NCBI GenBank assembly: GCA_964615335.1
Contig: CAZTMT010000003.1
Coordinates: 180,478-244,477, forward strand
DNA: 64,000 bases
Reading direction: 5' to 3'
Origin: HR10 sp964615335
GTDB lineage: Bacteria > Acidobacteriota > Blastocatellia > HR10
The notes under the pieces are model-generated. The model was not told where the DNA came from, made no database searches, and worked only from the letters and a program-made list of their open reading frames with translations. Position 1 is the first letter of the stretch. Each line of letters begins with the position of its first letter. Of the stretch, positions 33,428-42,561 are shown one piece after another. Position numbers and translations under genes: made by a program.

Positions 33428-34195
33428 ATGGCAGGGGTCTTCGACAAACCGTTTCGTTTTTCGTGGGAGGCTCTGCCGTTGGAGATGCTCTCGGAATGGG
33501 TCTCGCGGCGGGGCGTTCATGGGCGCCATCTGACGCTGGCTCAGTTCCTCATGCGGAAAGGGTATATTGTAGACCGACACAGCCACCCGAATGAGCAGAT
33601 CACACTCGTTCTGCGCGGGGCCCTACGCTTGGATTTTGAAACTGGAGAGTCTTATGTGCTGCGCGACGGCGAGTTCATCGTCGTCCCTCCGAACCTCGTC
33701 CACTGGGGAGAGGTGTTGGAAGAGACGATAGACTTCGATGCCTTCTCACCTCCCCGATCGGATTGGCTCATCGCCTCAGGGGAGACTTACTATACGACGG
33801 GAAATCGAGGAGGGCAGACAGCAATGCCTGTTCCGGAAAGCCCTGTTCGTTCCGCTCCTGAGTCTCTCCTGTGCGTCCACGTGTGGGATGAACTTCCAAC
33901 CGAGCAGCTCTCTCCTGGTATTGAGCGGCGCTCCATAGAGGGGCAGAAGCAGGTCTTCAGTTGTCTCACTCTGGAGAAGGGGGCCACGTATGAGGGGATC
34001 GGCATATGGCCGGAGCGGGCCATTTGGGTGACCCGTGGGAGTGTGCGGGGAATGATTGAGGGAGAGGAGCCTTTGACTCTTCGTTCGGGGGAATGCCTCC
34101 TCGTCCCGGAGAATGTGCCCATTCGCCTCGAAGCTCTGGAAGAAGCGATGTGCTTAGAGGTGATGGCCGGAGTGCCTACCTGTGCGTCCTGCTGA
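33428..34195 (+). CDS. Bicupin protein
   Basis: 255 residues from the ATG at 33428 (RBS GGAGGGG). First cupin: RHSHPNEQITLVLRGALRLDF with VPPNLVHWGE. Second: VTRGSVRGMIEGEEPLTLRSGECLLVPENVP, lacking an obvious His set. The first domain could bind a metal. Role in the pathway unknown; isomerase or dioxygenase helper are possibilities. A terminal CASC sequence is unusual. Confidence 0.72.
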   Translation: MAGVFDKPFRFSWEALPLEMLSEWVSRRGVHGRHLTLAQFLMRKGYIVDRHSHPNEQITLVLRGALRLDFETGESYVLRDGEFIVVPPNLVHWGEVLEETIDFDAFSPPRSDWLIASGETYYTTGNRGGQTAMPVPESPVRSAPESLLCVHVWDELPTEQLSPGIERRSIEGQKQVFSCLTLEKGATYEGIGIWPERAIWVTRGSVRGMIEGEEPLTLRSGECLLVPENVPIRLEALEEAMCLEVMAGVPTCASC

Positions 34196-34222
34196 GATGT
34201 GTTCGCCTGAAGGGAGGGAGGC

Positions 34223-35257
34223 ATGCGAGCCATTGTCCTCTCTGAGCACGGGGGTCCGGAGAAGCTTGTCTTTTGCTCCGTTTCTGATCCCACGCCGGGG
34301 GAAGGGGAGATCCTTGTCCAACTGGAGGCTATCTCGGTCAACCATCTCGATCTTAAGATTCGGCGAGGAACGGCCGGATATGCCATCACCCTGCCACGCA
34401 TCATAGGCGTGGAGGGGGCGGGACGCATCGTCGCTCGTGGCTCGGGCGTCTCCTCTTTCGAAGTCGGGCAGCGGGTGCTCGTCCTCCCTTGGCGACGGTG
34501 CGGAGAGTGTGTGTGGTGCCGCCAGGGGATGGAAAATCTCTGTGCCCACTCGCGCATCCTAGGCATACATGCCGACGGATGTTATGCGGAGCTTGTGCGT
34601 GTCCCTGTGGGACAGCTTCTCCCGCTTCCAGAGACCATCGCAACGGAGCAGGCGGCAACTGTTCCGACGGCCATGGGAACGGCCTGGCATGCGCTCCATT
34701 GTGTTGCTCGGGTGCGGCCTGAAGAGACCGTTCTCATCATGGCTGCAACAAGTGGGGTGGGTGTTGCACTTGTCCAAATGGCGCGCTTGAGCGGAGCGCG
34801 CGTGATCGCCGCCGGACGTGACCTTCAAAAGCTGCAGCGGTTGTCGGATCTGGGCGCCGAGGCCCTCATCAGCTACGAAGATCCGGGATGGGTCGAGAGA
34901 GTTCGGCAACTCACCGATGGGCAGGGTGTCGACGTTGTGCTCGAGCAGGTAGGGGGGGCGCTCTTTCATGCGGCTCTTCGCTGTCTGAAGAAAAGGGGGC
35001 GCTTGGTCAGTTACGGGGCCTCGGGGGACCTTCGCGTGACGATCGAAGATTGGCAGTTCGTCTACCGGAATGAATTTCACATCTTGGGGGCGACCTCCGC
35101 CTCCCGAGAAGATGTACGGCAGGTCTTGGCTCTCATGCGGGAGGGCCACCTTCGTGCCTTTATCCATGCGATTCTTCCTCTGGCGGAAGCCCCACGTGCT
35201 CATGAGATGCTGGAGACCCGAAGCCACTTTGGAAAGGTCCTTCTCACCCCCCAATAG
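34223..35257 (+). CDS. Zinc-type medium-chain alcohol dehydrogenase/quinone reductase
   Basis: 344 residues of the MDR superfamily. Structural-zinc cysteines are in CGECVWCRQGMENLC (near 93-107), NAD(P)-binding in ATSGVGVALVQMARLSGARVIAAG, and the enzyme keeps GVEGAGRIV. It could oxidise an alcohol or reduce an enone intermediate. RBS GGGAGG; 27 bp after the bicupin gene. Confidence 0.88.
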   Translation: MRAIVLSEHGGPEKLVFCSVSDPTPGEGEILVQLEAISVNHLDLKIRRGTAGYAITLPRIIGVEGAGRIVARGSGVSSFEVGQRVLVLPWRRCGECVWCRQGMENLCAHSRILGIHADGCYAELVRVPVGQLLPLPETIATEQAATVPTAMGTAWHALHCVARVRPEETVLIMAATSGVGVALVQMARLSGARVIAAGRDLQKLQRLSDLGAEALISYEDPGWVERVRQLTDGQGVDVVLEQVGGALFHAALRCLKKRGRLVSYGASGDLRVTIEDWQFVYRNEFHILGATSASREDVRQVLALMREGHLRAFIHAILPLAEAPRAHEMLETRSHFGKVLLTPQ

Positions 35258-35292
35258 GCGAGCTGGGGGTCATTCTTGGGGAGATTCGGTCT

Positions 35293-36150
35293 ATGCGGCT
35301 CGTCTCTTTTGGAGAAGATTATCGGCTCGGGGTCGTTCAGGGGGATTCGCTGTATGATGTCACGGAGATCGTCAGTCCTGAGCCTTCGGAGATCTCGCCG
35401 ATGCGGCGGGCGATCCAGTACTGGGAGGAGATCAGACCGGAATTAGAACGAGCACCTTCTGGCCTCCATCCCATCCCTCTTCACTCCGTAGTGCTTCGCA
35501 CTCCTCTGCCTGACCCTCCGAAGATCATCGGGGCGGGGGCTAATTATCGGGAGCATACAGCGGAGATGGGCGAACTAGATGCTGTCTATGAGTATGGGAT
35601 CTATGGTATTGGTGTCTACGTGTGCGCTCCCACAGCTTTGATCGGTCCTGGGGAGACGATCGTCATCCCCTCCGAATATCGGGAGCGGCGCGTGGATCAT
35701 GAGATCGAACTGGCTGTCATTATTGGGAAGAGGGGGAAGAACATTCGCCGGGAAGAGGCCTACGAGTACATCTTCGGCTACACAGGACTTTTAGACATCA
35801 CATTGCGGGGAAAGGAGCTGACCTCCTTTCGGAAATCCTTCGATACGTTCAAACCGGTGGGGCCGATGATCCTGACGCGGGAGGAGTTAGGCGATCCTTA
35901 TTGCGTTCTCCTTCGCCTCTGGGTGAACGGAGAATTGAGGCAAGAGGAGACGACAGGGGCCATGGTCTACAAGATTCCGGAGTTGATCGAATTTGTCTCA
36001 GCGCGCATGACGCTCAGCCCGGGGGATATTCTGACGACGGGGACTCCGGCTGGTGTCGCTCCCCTCAAAAGCGGCGATGTGCTCCGTGCGGCATTCGGCT
36101 CGATTGGGGAGATGACTCTACAGGTCCGCTATAGCGATGAGATCCTGTGA
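35293..36150 (+). CDS. Fumarylacetoacetate-hydrolase-family protein 2
   Basis: 285 residues: GAGANYREHTAEMG, metal-binding HEIELAVIIGKRGKN, KSFDTFKPVGPMIL and GDILTTGTPAGVAP. It is shorter than FAH-family protein 1 (24510) and lacks its extended N-terminal half, so the two probably act on different ring-cleavage products. Its end overlaps the MFS gene by 14 bp. Confidence 0.88.
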   Translation: MRLVSFGEDYRLGVVQGDSLYDVTEIVSPEPSEISPMRRAIQYWEEIRPELERAPSGLHPIPLHSVVLRTPLPDPPKIIGAGANYREHTAEMGELDAVYEYGIYGIGVYVCAPTALIGPGETIVIPSEYRERRVDHEIELAVIIGKRGKNIRREEAYEYIFGYTGLLDITLRGKELTSFRKSFDTFKPVGPMILTREELGDPYCVLLRLWVNGELRQEETTGAMVYKIPELIEFVSARMTLSPGDILTTGTPAGVAPLKSGDVLRAAFGSIGEMTLQVRYSDEIL

Positions 36151-37471
36151 GGAAATCACGAAGTTGCGGAGGGCCACTTCTGAAACTCTCCTGAAATCCC
36201 CACCCGTGTGGGAGCGTAAGCCTGTGTCTAGGGGCAGGGCGGGGCGAGTTTTCCCCGGATGGGGAGTAGTCGCTGCGGCCGCTCTCGGATTAATGGTGAG
36301 TTATGGACCCATTGTGCTGGCGACCTTCGGCCTCTTCTTCGAACCTCTTCAGCGGGAGTTTCACTGGAGTCGTGCCGAACTCTCAGCGGCCGTCTCTCTT
36401 TCGACGCTCCTTGTGGCCATCATTCAGCCCGTATGTGGGCGCTTGGCGGACCGATGGGGGGCGCGGCGGATCATTCTCGTGTCGCTTCTTCTATTTGGCA
36501 GCACGCTCTTGTCCTTGAGCGTCGTTCGGGGAAGTCGTCTTCACTTCTACCTTTGCTATGGATTCCTCGGGCTGTTTGGAGCGGGCACGACACCTGTTCC
36601 CTATTCCCGGGTGATCGCTCGATGGTTCCGGAAGAAGCGGGGGCTGGCTCTTGGACTCTCCATTATGGGATTCGGCATCGGTATGACACTTTGGCCTCTT
36701 CTGGCTCACGCGCTCATTCGACATATGGGGTGGAGGGGAACCTACCTTCTCTTTGGGTTACTGATCCTCGGAGGGGTCGCTCCCGTGATTGGACTTTTTC
36801 TTCGGGAAGATCCCGAGCGGATGGGGTGGCTTCCCGATGGGCGCAGGGGAGCGCTCAACCCGACGTCTAAGGAAAGGGAATACTTCTTGGAGAAGGGGTT
36901 CAGCTGGGCTCAAGCCCGACGCACGGCGACCTTCTGGAAAATCGCAGGGGCCTTTTTCCTCGTATCGGCCAGTGTGCATGCTTGTCTGATCCACCTGGTC
37001 CCTCTGCTCACCGATTGTGGTCTCTCTCCGGAGAGGGCAGCGCGGGTGGCCTCGCTCTTTGGGGTCGCTATTATTGTCGGACGCCTGATCGTAGGCTATC
37101 TTCTGGACCGCTTCTTCGCTCCGGGTGTTGTGGCCTCCTTATTTGGAGGTGTCGCTTTGGGACTCTTCTCCCTTTGGCTTAAGATCCCCGTCCTCTTCCC
37201 TTTCGGAGCTGTCTTCCTCCTGGGATTGGGGCTGGGTATGGACACCCTAGCGTATCTGATCACCCGGTACTTCGGCCTTCAAGCCCTGGGGGAGATCTTC
37301 GGATACGCTTTTTCTGGGGTGCTCCTCGGAGGGAGTATAGGACCCTTCTTGCTGGGGATGACTTTTCATCGCGCGGGGACTTATGTCCCTGGACTCTTGA
37401 TCCTCATCCTCGCCGTGAGCATAGCCATCGGCTTTATCCTTTCGCTCAAGCCTTATGGAGCGAGCGAATAA
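36137..37471 (+). CDS. MFS transporter 1 (monocarboxylate/OFA-like)
   Basis: 444 residues with about 12 membrane segments; FPGWGVVAAAALGLMVSYG opens the first, and RLADRWGARR is the MFS loop motif; ARWFRKKRGLALGLSIMGFGIG follows. These features match the monocarboxylate/oxalate-formate family that carries small organic acids. Paralogous to MFS 2 at 44338. The N-terminal 35 residues are polar; the start might be later. Confidence 0.88.
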   Translation: MRSCEEITKLRRATSETLLKSPPVWERKPVSRGRAGRVFPGWGVVAAAALGLMVSYGPIVLATFGLFFEPLQREFHWSRAELSAAVSLSTLLVAIIQPVCGRLADRWGARRIILVSLLLFGSTLLSLSVVRGSRLHFYLCYGFLGLFGAGTTPVPYSRVIARWFRKKRGLALGLSIMGFGIGMTLWPLLAHALIRHMGWRGTYLLFGLLILGGVAPVIGLFLREDPERMGWLPDGRRGALNPTSKEREYFLEKGFSWAQARRTATFWKIAGAFFLVSASVHACLIHLVPLLTDCGLSPERAARVASLFGVAIIVGRLIVGYLLDRFFAPGVVASLFGGVALGLFSLWLKIPVLFPFGAVFLLGLGLGMDTLAYLITRYFGLQALGEIFGYAFSGVLLGGSIGPFLLGMTFHRAGTYVPGLLILILAVSIAIGFILSLKPYGASE

Positions 37472-37499
37472 GGGATAAATCCCACAAAGGAGGGGGAGT

Positions 37500-40439
37500 A
37501 TGCGAAGAACAATCTTTTGCCTCCTGATCAACGCTACCCTGACCTTCGGAGGGATTCTCGTCCGAGGGCAGGTTGCGACGGCTCAGCTTTCGGGGCAGGT
37601 GAAGGATCCGGCCGGAGCGATTATTGTGGGAGCTGCGGTGCGCGCTCGACAGGTGGCGACGGGCCTTCTGCGCAGTGTGACGACCAATGAGGCCGGAATT
37701 TACATCCTGCCCAATCTCCCACCCGGGGAATACGAGGTCGAAGTCAGTGCGCAAGGGTTTCGGCCGTACCGACAGGCCATCACATTGAGCGTCGGGCAGA
37801 CGGCGACACTCGATGTCGTTCTGGAGGTCGGTGGGGTGCTGGAGGCCGTGACTGTTGTAGGCCACCAGATCGCGCTGGACCCGAGTAAGACCGAAGTCAG
37901 TCAGGTCATCGAAGAGCGGCGCATCACTGACCTGCCGATCATCGGGAGGAATTTTGTGGACTTCGTGCTCCTGAGTCCTAAAGTGGCTGTCGGGCGCGCG
38001 AACCTCGGAGGGGGACCGCAGCAGGAACCTCCTGTGGGCGTCGGTGTCACGGGCGCAACGCGCCTCTCTTTCGGTGGACAGTTCGAGTACCATACGTTCA
38101 TCGCCGTGGATGGGGTGGATGGAACGCAATCTTTCACCGGATTGCAGCGCAGCGCGCCTTCGCAGGAGGTCGCTAAGGAGTTCCGAGTCGTCAATACGAG
38201 CTATTCGGCGGAATTCGGACGCGGATTCGGGCTCGTGAATATCATCACCCGCTCGGGAGGGAATGAATGGCATGGAACCGGATATCTCTTTTTCCGCAAC
38301 GAGGCCTTGGATGCCCGCAACGCCTTGCAGCGGCCGGAACTGGAGCGCCTGCGACAGGCCCAGTACGGAGGTGTCCTGAGCGGCCCTCTCAAGCGCGATC
38401 GCACGTTTTTCGTGGCTAACTACGAGGGGCAACAGCGAGATGAACGCCCCCTCTTCTCCGAGGTCGTCCTGGCCAATCTGGACGCCTTAAATGTCGTTCG
38501 CCGTCAGATGGGGTTCAGCGAAGAGAGGCTGGGGATTCTCACGACCAATGACTATAACGCCTTTTTTGTGAAGCTCGATCATCAGATCACCGGGCAAAAT
38601 ACGCTGAGCGGACGATACAACTTCGTGGATGGGGAGAGCCTGAACGTAATGCCTGTGTCACGGGCTTCGTTAACACCCTCGGCCCTGCGGGACAATACCC
38701 TGCGAGATCAGAGTCTCGCTGTGGCCCTGCTGTCGGTTCCTACGAGTCGCACGGCCAACGATCTGCGCTTCCAGTACGCGCGGCGTACGTTTCACTATGT
38801 CCCTGTTCGGTACAACGAACCAGCCCTGGAAGTCCCCGGCTTGATCCTCATGGGACATACATATCAGGATTTCGAATTCTACAAAGAATCCCGAGTGCAA
38901 TTTCTGGACAACTTCAGTTATGTCCTAGGAGGGCATACGCTGAAGTTCGGAGCAGATGTCAACCATCTGCGGACGACGGAGTTTTGGGACATCTGGTTCC
39001 CAGTGCGTGTGATTTTCCCGAGCCTTGCCGCCTTCTTGGGGAGGCCTCCTTTCTCAGCACCAACCGTCGCGGCCTTTCAGTGGACGCCTCCGGAGCTGAC
39101 GACGCGATTGGATCCGACAACGCGCGCTCTGCCTAAGGAATGGGAGGAAGGGAGCCGAGCCTCGCTCGCGCATCACTTTCTGGGCTTTTTCGCTCAAGAT
39201 CAGTGGCGTCTGCACCCGAACTTCACTCTCAGCTATGGCGTGCGCTGGGATGCCCATTTGGTTCCCACGGATTTCGTCAGTCGAGATCTGAATAATTTCC
39301 AACCACGCGTAGGCTTTTCCTGGTCGCTCTCGCCGCAGACCGTGATCCGAGGTGGGGCCGGTCTTTTCCACGACAAATACATCTCCGGATCTGTGCTCAT
39401 TTCGAGCATTCTTGGGGATCGAGATGGCTTCTTGCGTCGGAATATGCTCCCGAACGTCACTCGGCGGAATGCGACCCTGTGGCTTTTTTCTCTTGTGGGG
39501 CCTCCGGTGGCCACGCCCGCTTTTCAGCAATGGCTGCAAACGGGCATCTATCCCTCGGGACCGGCTGTTCGGAAGTCGAGTCTCACTCTGTTCGATCGGG
39601 GGAATCGGCAGCCGTACGCGATCCAATCAAGTTTGGAGATCGAGCGTCGGTTCGGACGGAGCGTCTTCTTCGGAGCGAGCTATCTCTTCGTACGCGGGCT
39701 CAAGATGATCACCTTCAGTGGGAACCTGAATGCCCTTCCGACAGGGACGCATCCGGTGACGGGAAAACCCGTCTATGGCGCGCGCCGATTTCCCGACTTC
39801 GATCTAGTCAACCCTTTCTTTTATGCTTCACAGTCCGTCTATCACGGAGGGACGGTGCAGGTTCGGTATCGCCGGAGTGAGAATCTCGATGTGAATGCTC
39901 ACTATACATTCTCGAAGACCATTGACCTGCCCACGGGGATCGCCTTGCAGCAGATCCCGGAAGATCCCCTGAACTGGCGGCGAGACCGTGGACTCTCGAA
40001 CCAACATGTGGCGCACCGGTTCGTGTTGAACCTCCTAGCGGCCACGCCCCGCTCGTGGGGAATCTTGCGGAATTTCAAGCTGGGAGGGATTGTAACTCTC
40101 AATTCCGCGCGGTACTTCAACGTGATCGTGGGCGCGGATGTGAATGGGGACGGGAATCCGTTGACAGATCGGCCCGGGGGATTGGGGCGGAATACGTTCA
40201 AGGGAGATACGTATGCGAGCGTGGATGTGCGCCTGAGCCGGGAGATCTGGCTGAGCGAGCGGATCACGCTGGAGCCCCTGGCCGAAGCATTCAATCTCTT
40301 CAATACGGTCAATGTGCTGGATTATAACTTGGCGTGGGGATCGCCGGATTTGAAGGCGACGCCTTCGCCGGCCTTCGGTTCGATTCGGAGTGTCGCACCG
40401 GCGCGTCAGGTGCAACTCGCTCTGCGGCTGCGGTTTTAA
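37500..40439 (+). CDS. Oar-like TonB-dependent outer-membrane receptor B
   Basis: 979 residues: signal peptide, regulatory-like beta-sandwich (AQLSGQVKDPAGAIIVGAAVRA), plug (VSQVIEERRITDLPIIGRNFVDF, SFGGQFEYHTFIAVDGVD) and barrel ending in VQLALRLRF. RBS AAAGGAGGGG. A sister of receptor A (21557) of nearly the same length, with long near-identical plug text. Possibly the two take up related substrates. Confidence 0.88.
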   Translation: MRRTIFCLLINATLTFGGILVRGQVATAQLSGQVKDPAGAIIVGAAVRARQVATGLLRSVTTNEAGIYILPNLPPGEYEVEVSAQGFRPYRQAITLSVGQTATLDVVLEVGGVLEAVTVVGHQIALDPSKTEVSQVIEERRITDLPIIGRNFVDFVLLSPKVAVGRANLGGGPQQEPPVGVGVTGATRLSFGGQFEYHTFIAVDGVDGTQSFTGLQRSAPSQEVAKEFRVVNTSYSAEFGRGFGLVNIITRSGGNEWHGTGYLFFRNEALDARNALQRPELERLRQAQYGGVLSGPLKRDRTFFVANYEGQQRDERPLFSEVVLANLDALNVVRRQMGFSEERLGILTTNDYNAFFVKLDHQITGQNTLSGRYNFVDGESLNVMPVSRASLTPSALRDNTLRDQSLAVALLSVPTSRTANDLRFQYARRTFHYVPVRYNEPALEVPGLILMGHTYQDFEFYKESRVQFLDNFSYVLGGHTLKFGADVNHLRTTEFWDIWFPVRVIFPSLAAFLGRPPFSAPTVAAFQWTPPELTTRLDPTTRALPKEWEEGSRASLAHHFLGFFAQDQWRLHPNFTLSYGVRWDAHLVPTDFVSRDLNNFQPRVGFSWSLSPQTVIRGGAGLFHDKYISGSVLISSILGDRDGFLRRNMLPNVTRRNATLWLFSLVGPPVATPAFQQWLQTGIYPSGPAVRKSSLTLFDRGNRQPYAIQSSLEIERRFGRSVFFGASYLFVRGLKMITFSGNLNALPTGTHPVTGKPVYGARRFPDFDLVNPFFYASQSVYHGGTVQVRYRRSENLDVNAHYTFSKTIDLPTGIALQQIPEDPLNWRRDRGLSNQHVAHRFVLNLLAATPRSWGILRNFKLGGIVTLNSARYFNVIVGADVNGDGNPLTDRPGGLGRNTFKGDTYASVDVRLSREIWLSERITLEPLAEAFNLFNTVNVLDYNLAWGSPDLKATPSPAFGSIRSVAPARQVQLALRLRF

Positions 40440-40521
40440 GTCACTCTCCGTCTCCGCTTATGAGGAGAGTCGGAGCGGAGGCTTGTCGTGTATGTTCACT
40501 TCCTTAGACCAGGAGGGTGGG

Positions 40522-41553
40522 ATGGACGTGCGAGGAGAAGCCATGATTCCCGGTGAGATCTCCTTCAGCTACACACATGAAGCGGTTGGATTGACGACGG
40601 AGGACGTGCTCGCTTGTTATGAGAAGATGCTTTTAGCTCGTGCGCTTGATGAGCGTATACTCGCTCTCAATCGGCAAGGGAAAGCACCGATTGGGATCTC
40701 CCCTCAAGGACATGAAGCTGCGCAGGTCGGAAGTGGTTGGGCGGCACTCAAGGATGGACGATGCTTCTTCTTCCCTTATTATCGGGATCTCGCCCTGAAA
40801 GTCGCCGTGGGCGTGACGCCCCAAGAGGTGCTTCTTTCCTTTTTAGGGAAGCAGGGGGATCCGTTCAGCCATGGGCGGCAATTCCCCCTGCAGGGAGCTT
40901 ATATGCAACGTCGGATTGTGCAGCTCTCCAACGTCGTGGCGGCTAATCTCCCGCAGGCTGTCGGCTATGCCTGGGCTTGCCGGTATCTGGGAGAGGAGAC
41001 GGTCGTGCTCGCATATTTCGGAGATGGAGCATCAAGCGAGGGGGAATGTCATGAGGCGATGAACTTTGCGGGGATTCATCGAGTGCCTATCGTCTTCTTT
41101 TGCGAGAACAACGGGTATGCCATTTCAGTACCCCAGCACAAGCAGATGGCTATTGAGAACGTGGCGGACCGAGCCTCGAGCTATGGCTTTGAGGGGTGGG
41201 TAGTAGATGGCACAGACCTTTTCGAGGTCTACGCTGCGACGCGCCGGGCCATTGCCCAGGCGCGCTCACAGGGTCCTGTTCTCATCGAGGCGAAGGTCGA
41301 GCGGCTGGCTCCACACACGACGGATGACGACGATCGGCGCTATCGCTCGCCTCAGGAGATGGAGCGCGCACGGCGGCGCGATCCTCTTCGCCGGTTGGAA
41401 CAGTATCTTCGACAGGAAGGGATTTTGAGCCGTGAGCGGGAGATTGAGATTCAGGAAAGAGTTCGTCGTCAGGTTGAGGAGGCGACCCGTTGGGCTGAAG
41501 CGGCTCCCTATCCTCCGGCTTCGACGCTTTGGGAACACGTGTATGCTTCGTGA
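40522..41553 (+). CDS. 2-oxoacid dehydrogenase E1 component, alpha subunit
   Basis: 343 residues from the ATG at 40522 (RBS CAGGAGGG). The thiamine-diphosphate motif is intact: GDGASSEGECHEAMNFAG to ENNGYAIS. The text resembles branched-chain 2-oxoacid dehydrogenase E1alpha (SPQGHEAAQVGSGWAL-like region, HTTDDDDRRYRSP). First gene of an E1alpha-E1beta-E2 set oxidatively decarboxylating a 2-oxoacid to acyl-CoA. Confidence 0.9.
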   Translation: MDVRGEAMIPGEISFSYTHEAVGLTTEDVLACYEKMLLARALDERILALNRQGKAPIGISPQGHEAAQVGSGWAALKDGRCFFFPYYRDLALKVAVGVTPQEVLLSFLGKQGDPFSHGRQFPLQGAYMQRRIVQLSNVVAANLPQAVGYAWACRYLGEETVVLAYFGDGASSEGECHEAMNFAGIHRVPIVFFCENNGYAISVPQHKQMAIENVADRASSYGFEGWVVDGTDLFEVYAATRRAIAQARSQGPVLIEAKVERLAPHTTDDDDRRYRSPQEMERARRRDPLRRLEQYLRQEGILSREREIEIQERVRRQVEEATRWAEAAPYPPASTLWEHVYAS

Positions 41554-41565
41554 AGGGGAAGAACT

Positions 41566-42549
41566 ATGGCTGAGAGATCTGTTCTTGAAGCTATTCGGGA
41601 AGCCATGCGCGAAGAGATGCGGCGGGATGAGCGGGTGATCATCTTAGGGGAAGATGTGGGAGCTCGCGGAGGAGTTTTTCTTGCCACGCAGGGATTTCTG
41701 GAGGAGTTCGGTGAGAAGCGGGTGATCGATACGCCTTTGGCTGAGGCCTCCATCGCGGGGATTGCCGTAGGGGCCGCTCTGAAGGGGCTGCGCCCTATTG
41801 CGGAGATTCAGTTCGCTGATTTCGCATGGCCGGCTTTCAATCAGCTCTTGGGGGAAGCGGCGCGAGCATGCTATGGAAGTAATGGGGGGGTACGCGTCCC
41901 TCTTGTCGTGCGCATTCCTTATGGGGGGGGCATACGGGGGGGACTTTATCACTCGCAGAACATGGAAGCTTACTTCTTCCACACGCCGGGGGTGAAAGTC
42001 GTGGCTCCGGCGACTCCCTATGATGCTAAGGGGTTGCTCAAGGCGGCCATTCGAGATGAGAATCCGGTCATCTTCCTCGAGCATAAGAAGACATATCGGC
42101 TCGTGCGAGGGGAAGTTCCCGATGGGGAATATGTGATCCCTTTGGGAAAGGCAGATGTGAAACACGAAGGGTCGCAGGTGACGGTCATCTCTTATGGACT
42201 CGTGCTGCATTATTGTTTACAGGCAGCGCACGCGCTAGCGGCCGAAGGGATTAGCGTCGAGGTCGTTGATGTCCGCACGTTGCGACCTCTAGATCGAGAG
42301 ACTTTGATCCGCTCGGTTCGGAAGACGGGGAAGGTACTCATTGTGCACGAAGATACTCTCACGGGAGGGGTGGGGGCGGAGATCGCCGCTCTTTTGGCCG
42401 AGGAAGCGTTTGAATACTTGGATGCGCCGATCCGTCGGTTATGCGGTCCGGATGTTCCTACGATGCCTTTTGCGCCCACATTGGAAGAAGCTTACATGCC
42501 AATGCCCGCGAAGATCCTGGCGGCCCTGCGTCAGCTCGTTGCTTACTGA
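41566..42549 (+). CDS. 2-oxoacid dehydrogenase E1 component, beta subunit
   Basis: 327 residues: GEDVGARGGVFLATQGF, DTPLAEASIAGIAVGAALKG, CYGSNGGVRVPLVVRIPYGGG and the C-terminal transketolase domain VTVISYGLVLHYCLQAAHAL. Pairs with the alpha subunit 12 bp upstream. Confidence 0.92.
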   Translation: MAERSVLEAIREAMREEMRRDERVIILGEDVGARGGVFLATQGFLEEFGEKRVIDTPLAEASIAGIAVGAALKGLRPIAEIQFADFAWPAFNQLLGEAARACYGSNGGVRVPLVVRIPYGGGIRGGLYHSQNMEAYFFHTPGVKVVAPATPYDAKGLLKAAIRDENPVIFLEHKKTYRLVRGEVPDGEYVIPLGKADVKHEGSQVTVISYGLVLHYCLQAAHALAAEGISVEVVDVRTLRPLDRETLIRSVRKTGKVLIVHEDTLTGGVGAEIAALLAEEAFEYLDAPIRRLCGPDVPTMPFAPTLEEAYMPMPAKILAALRQLVAY

Positions 42550-42561
42550 AGGAGGAGAAGG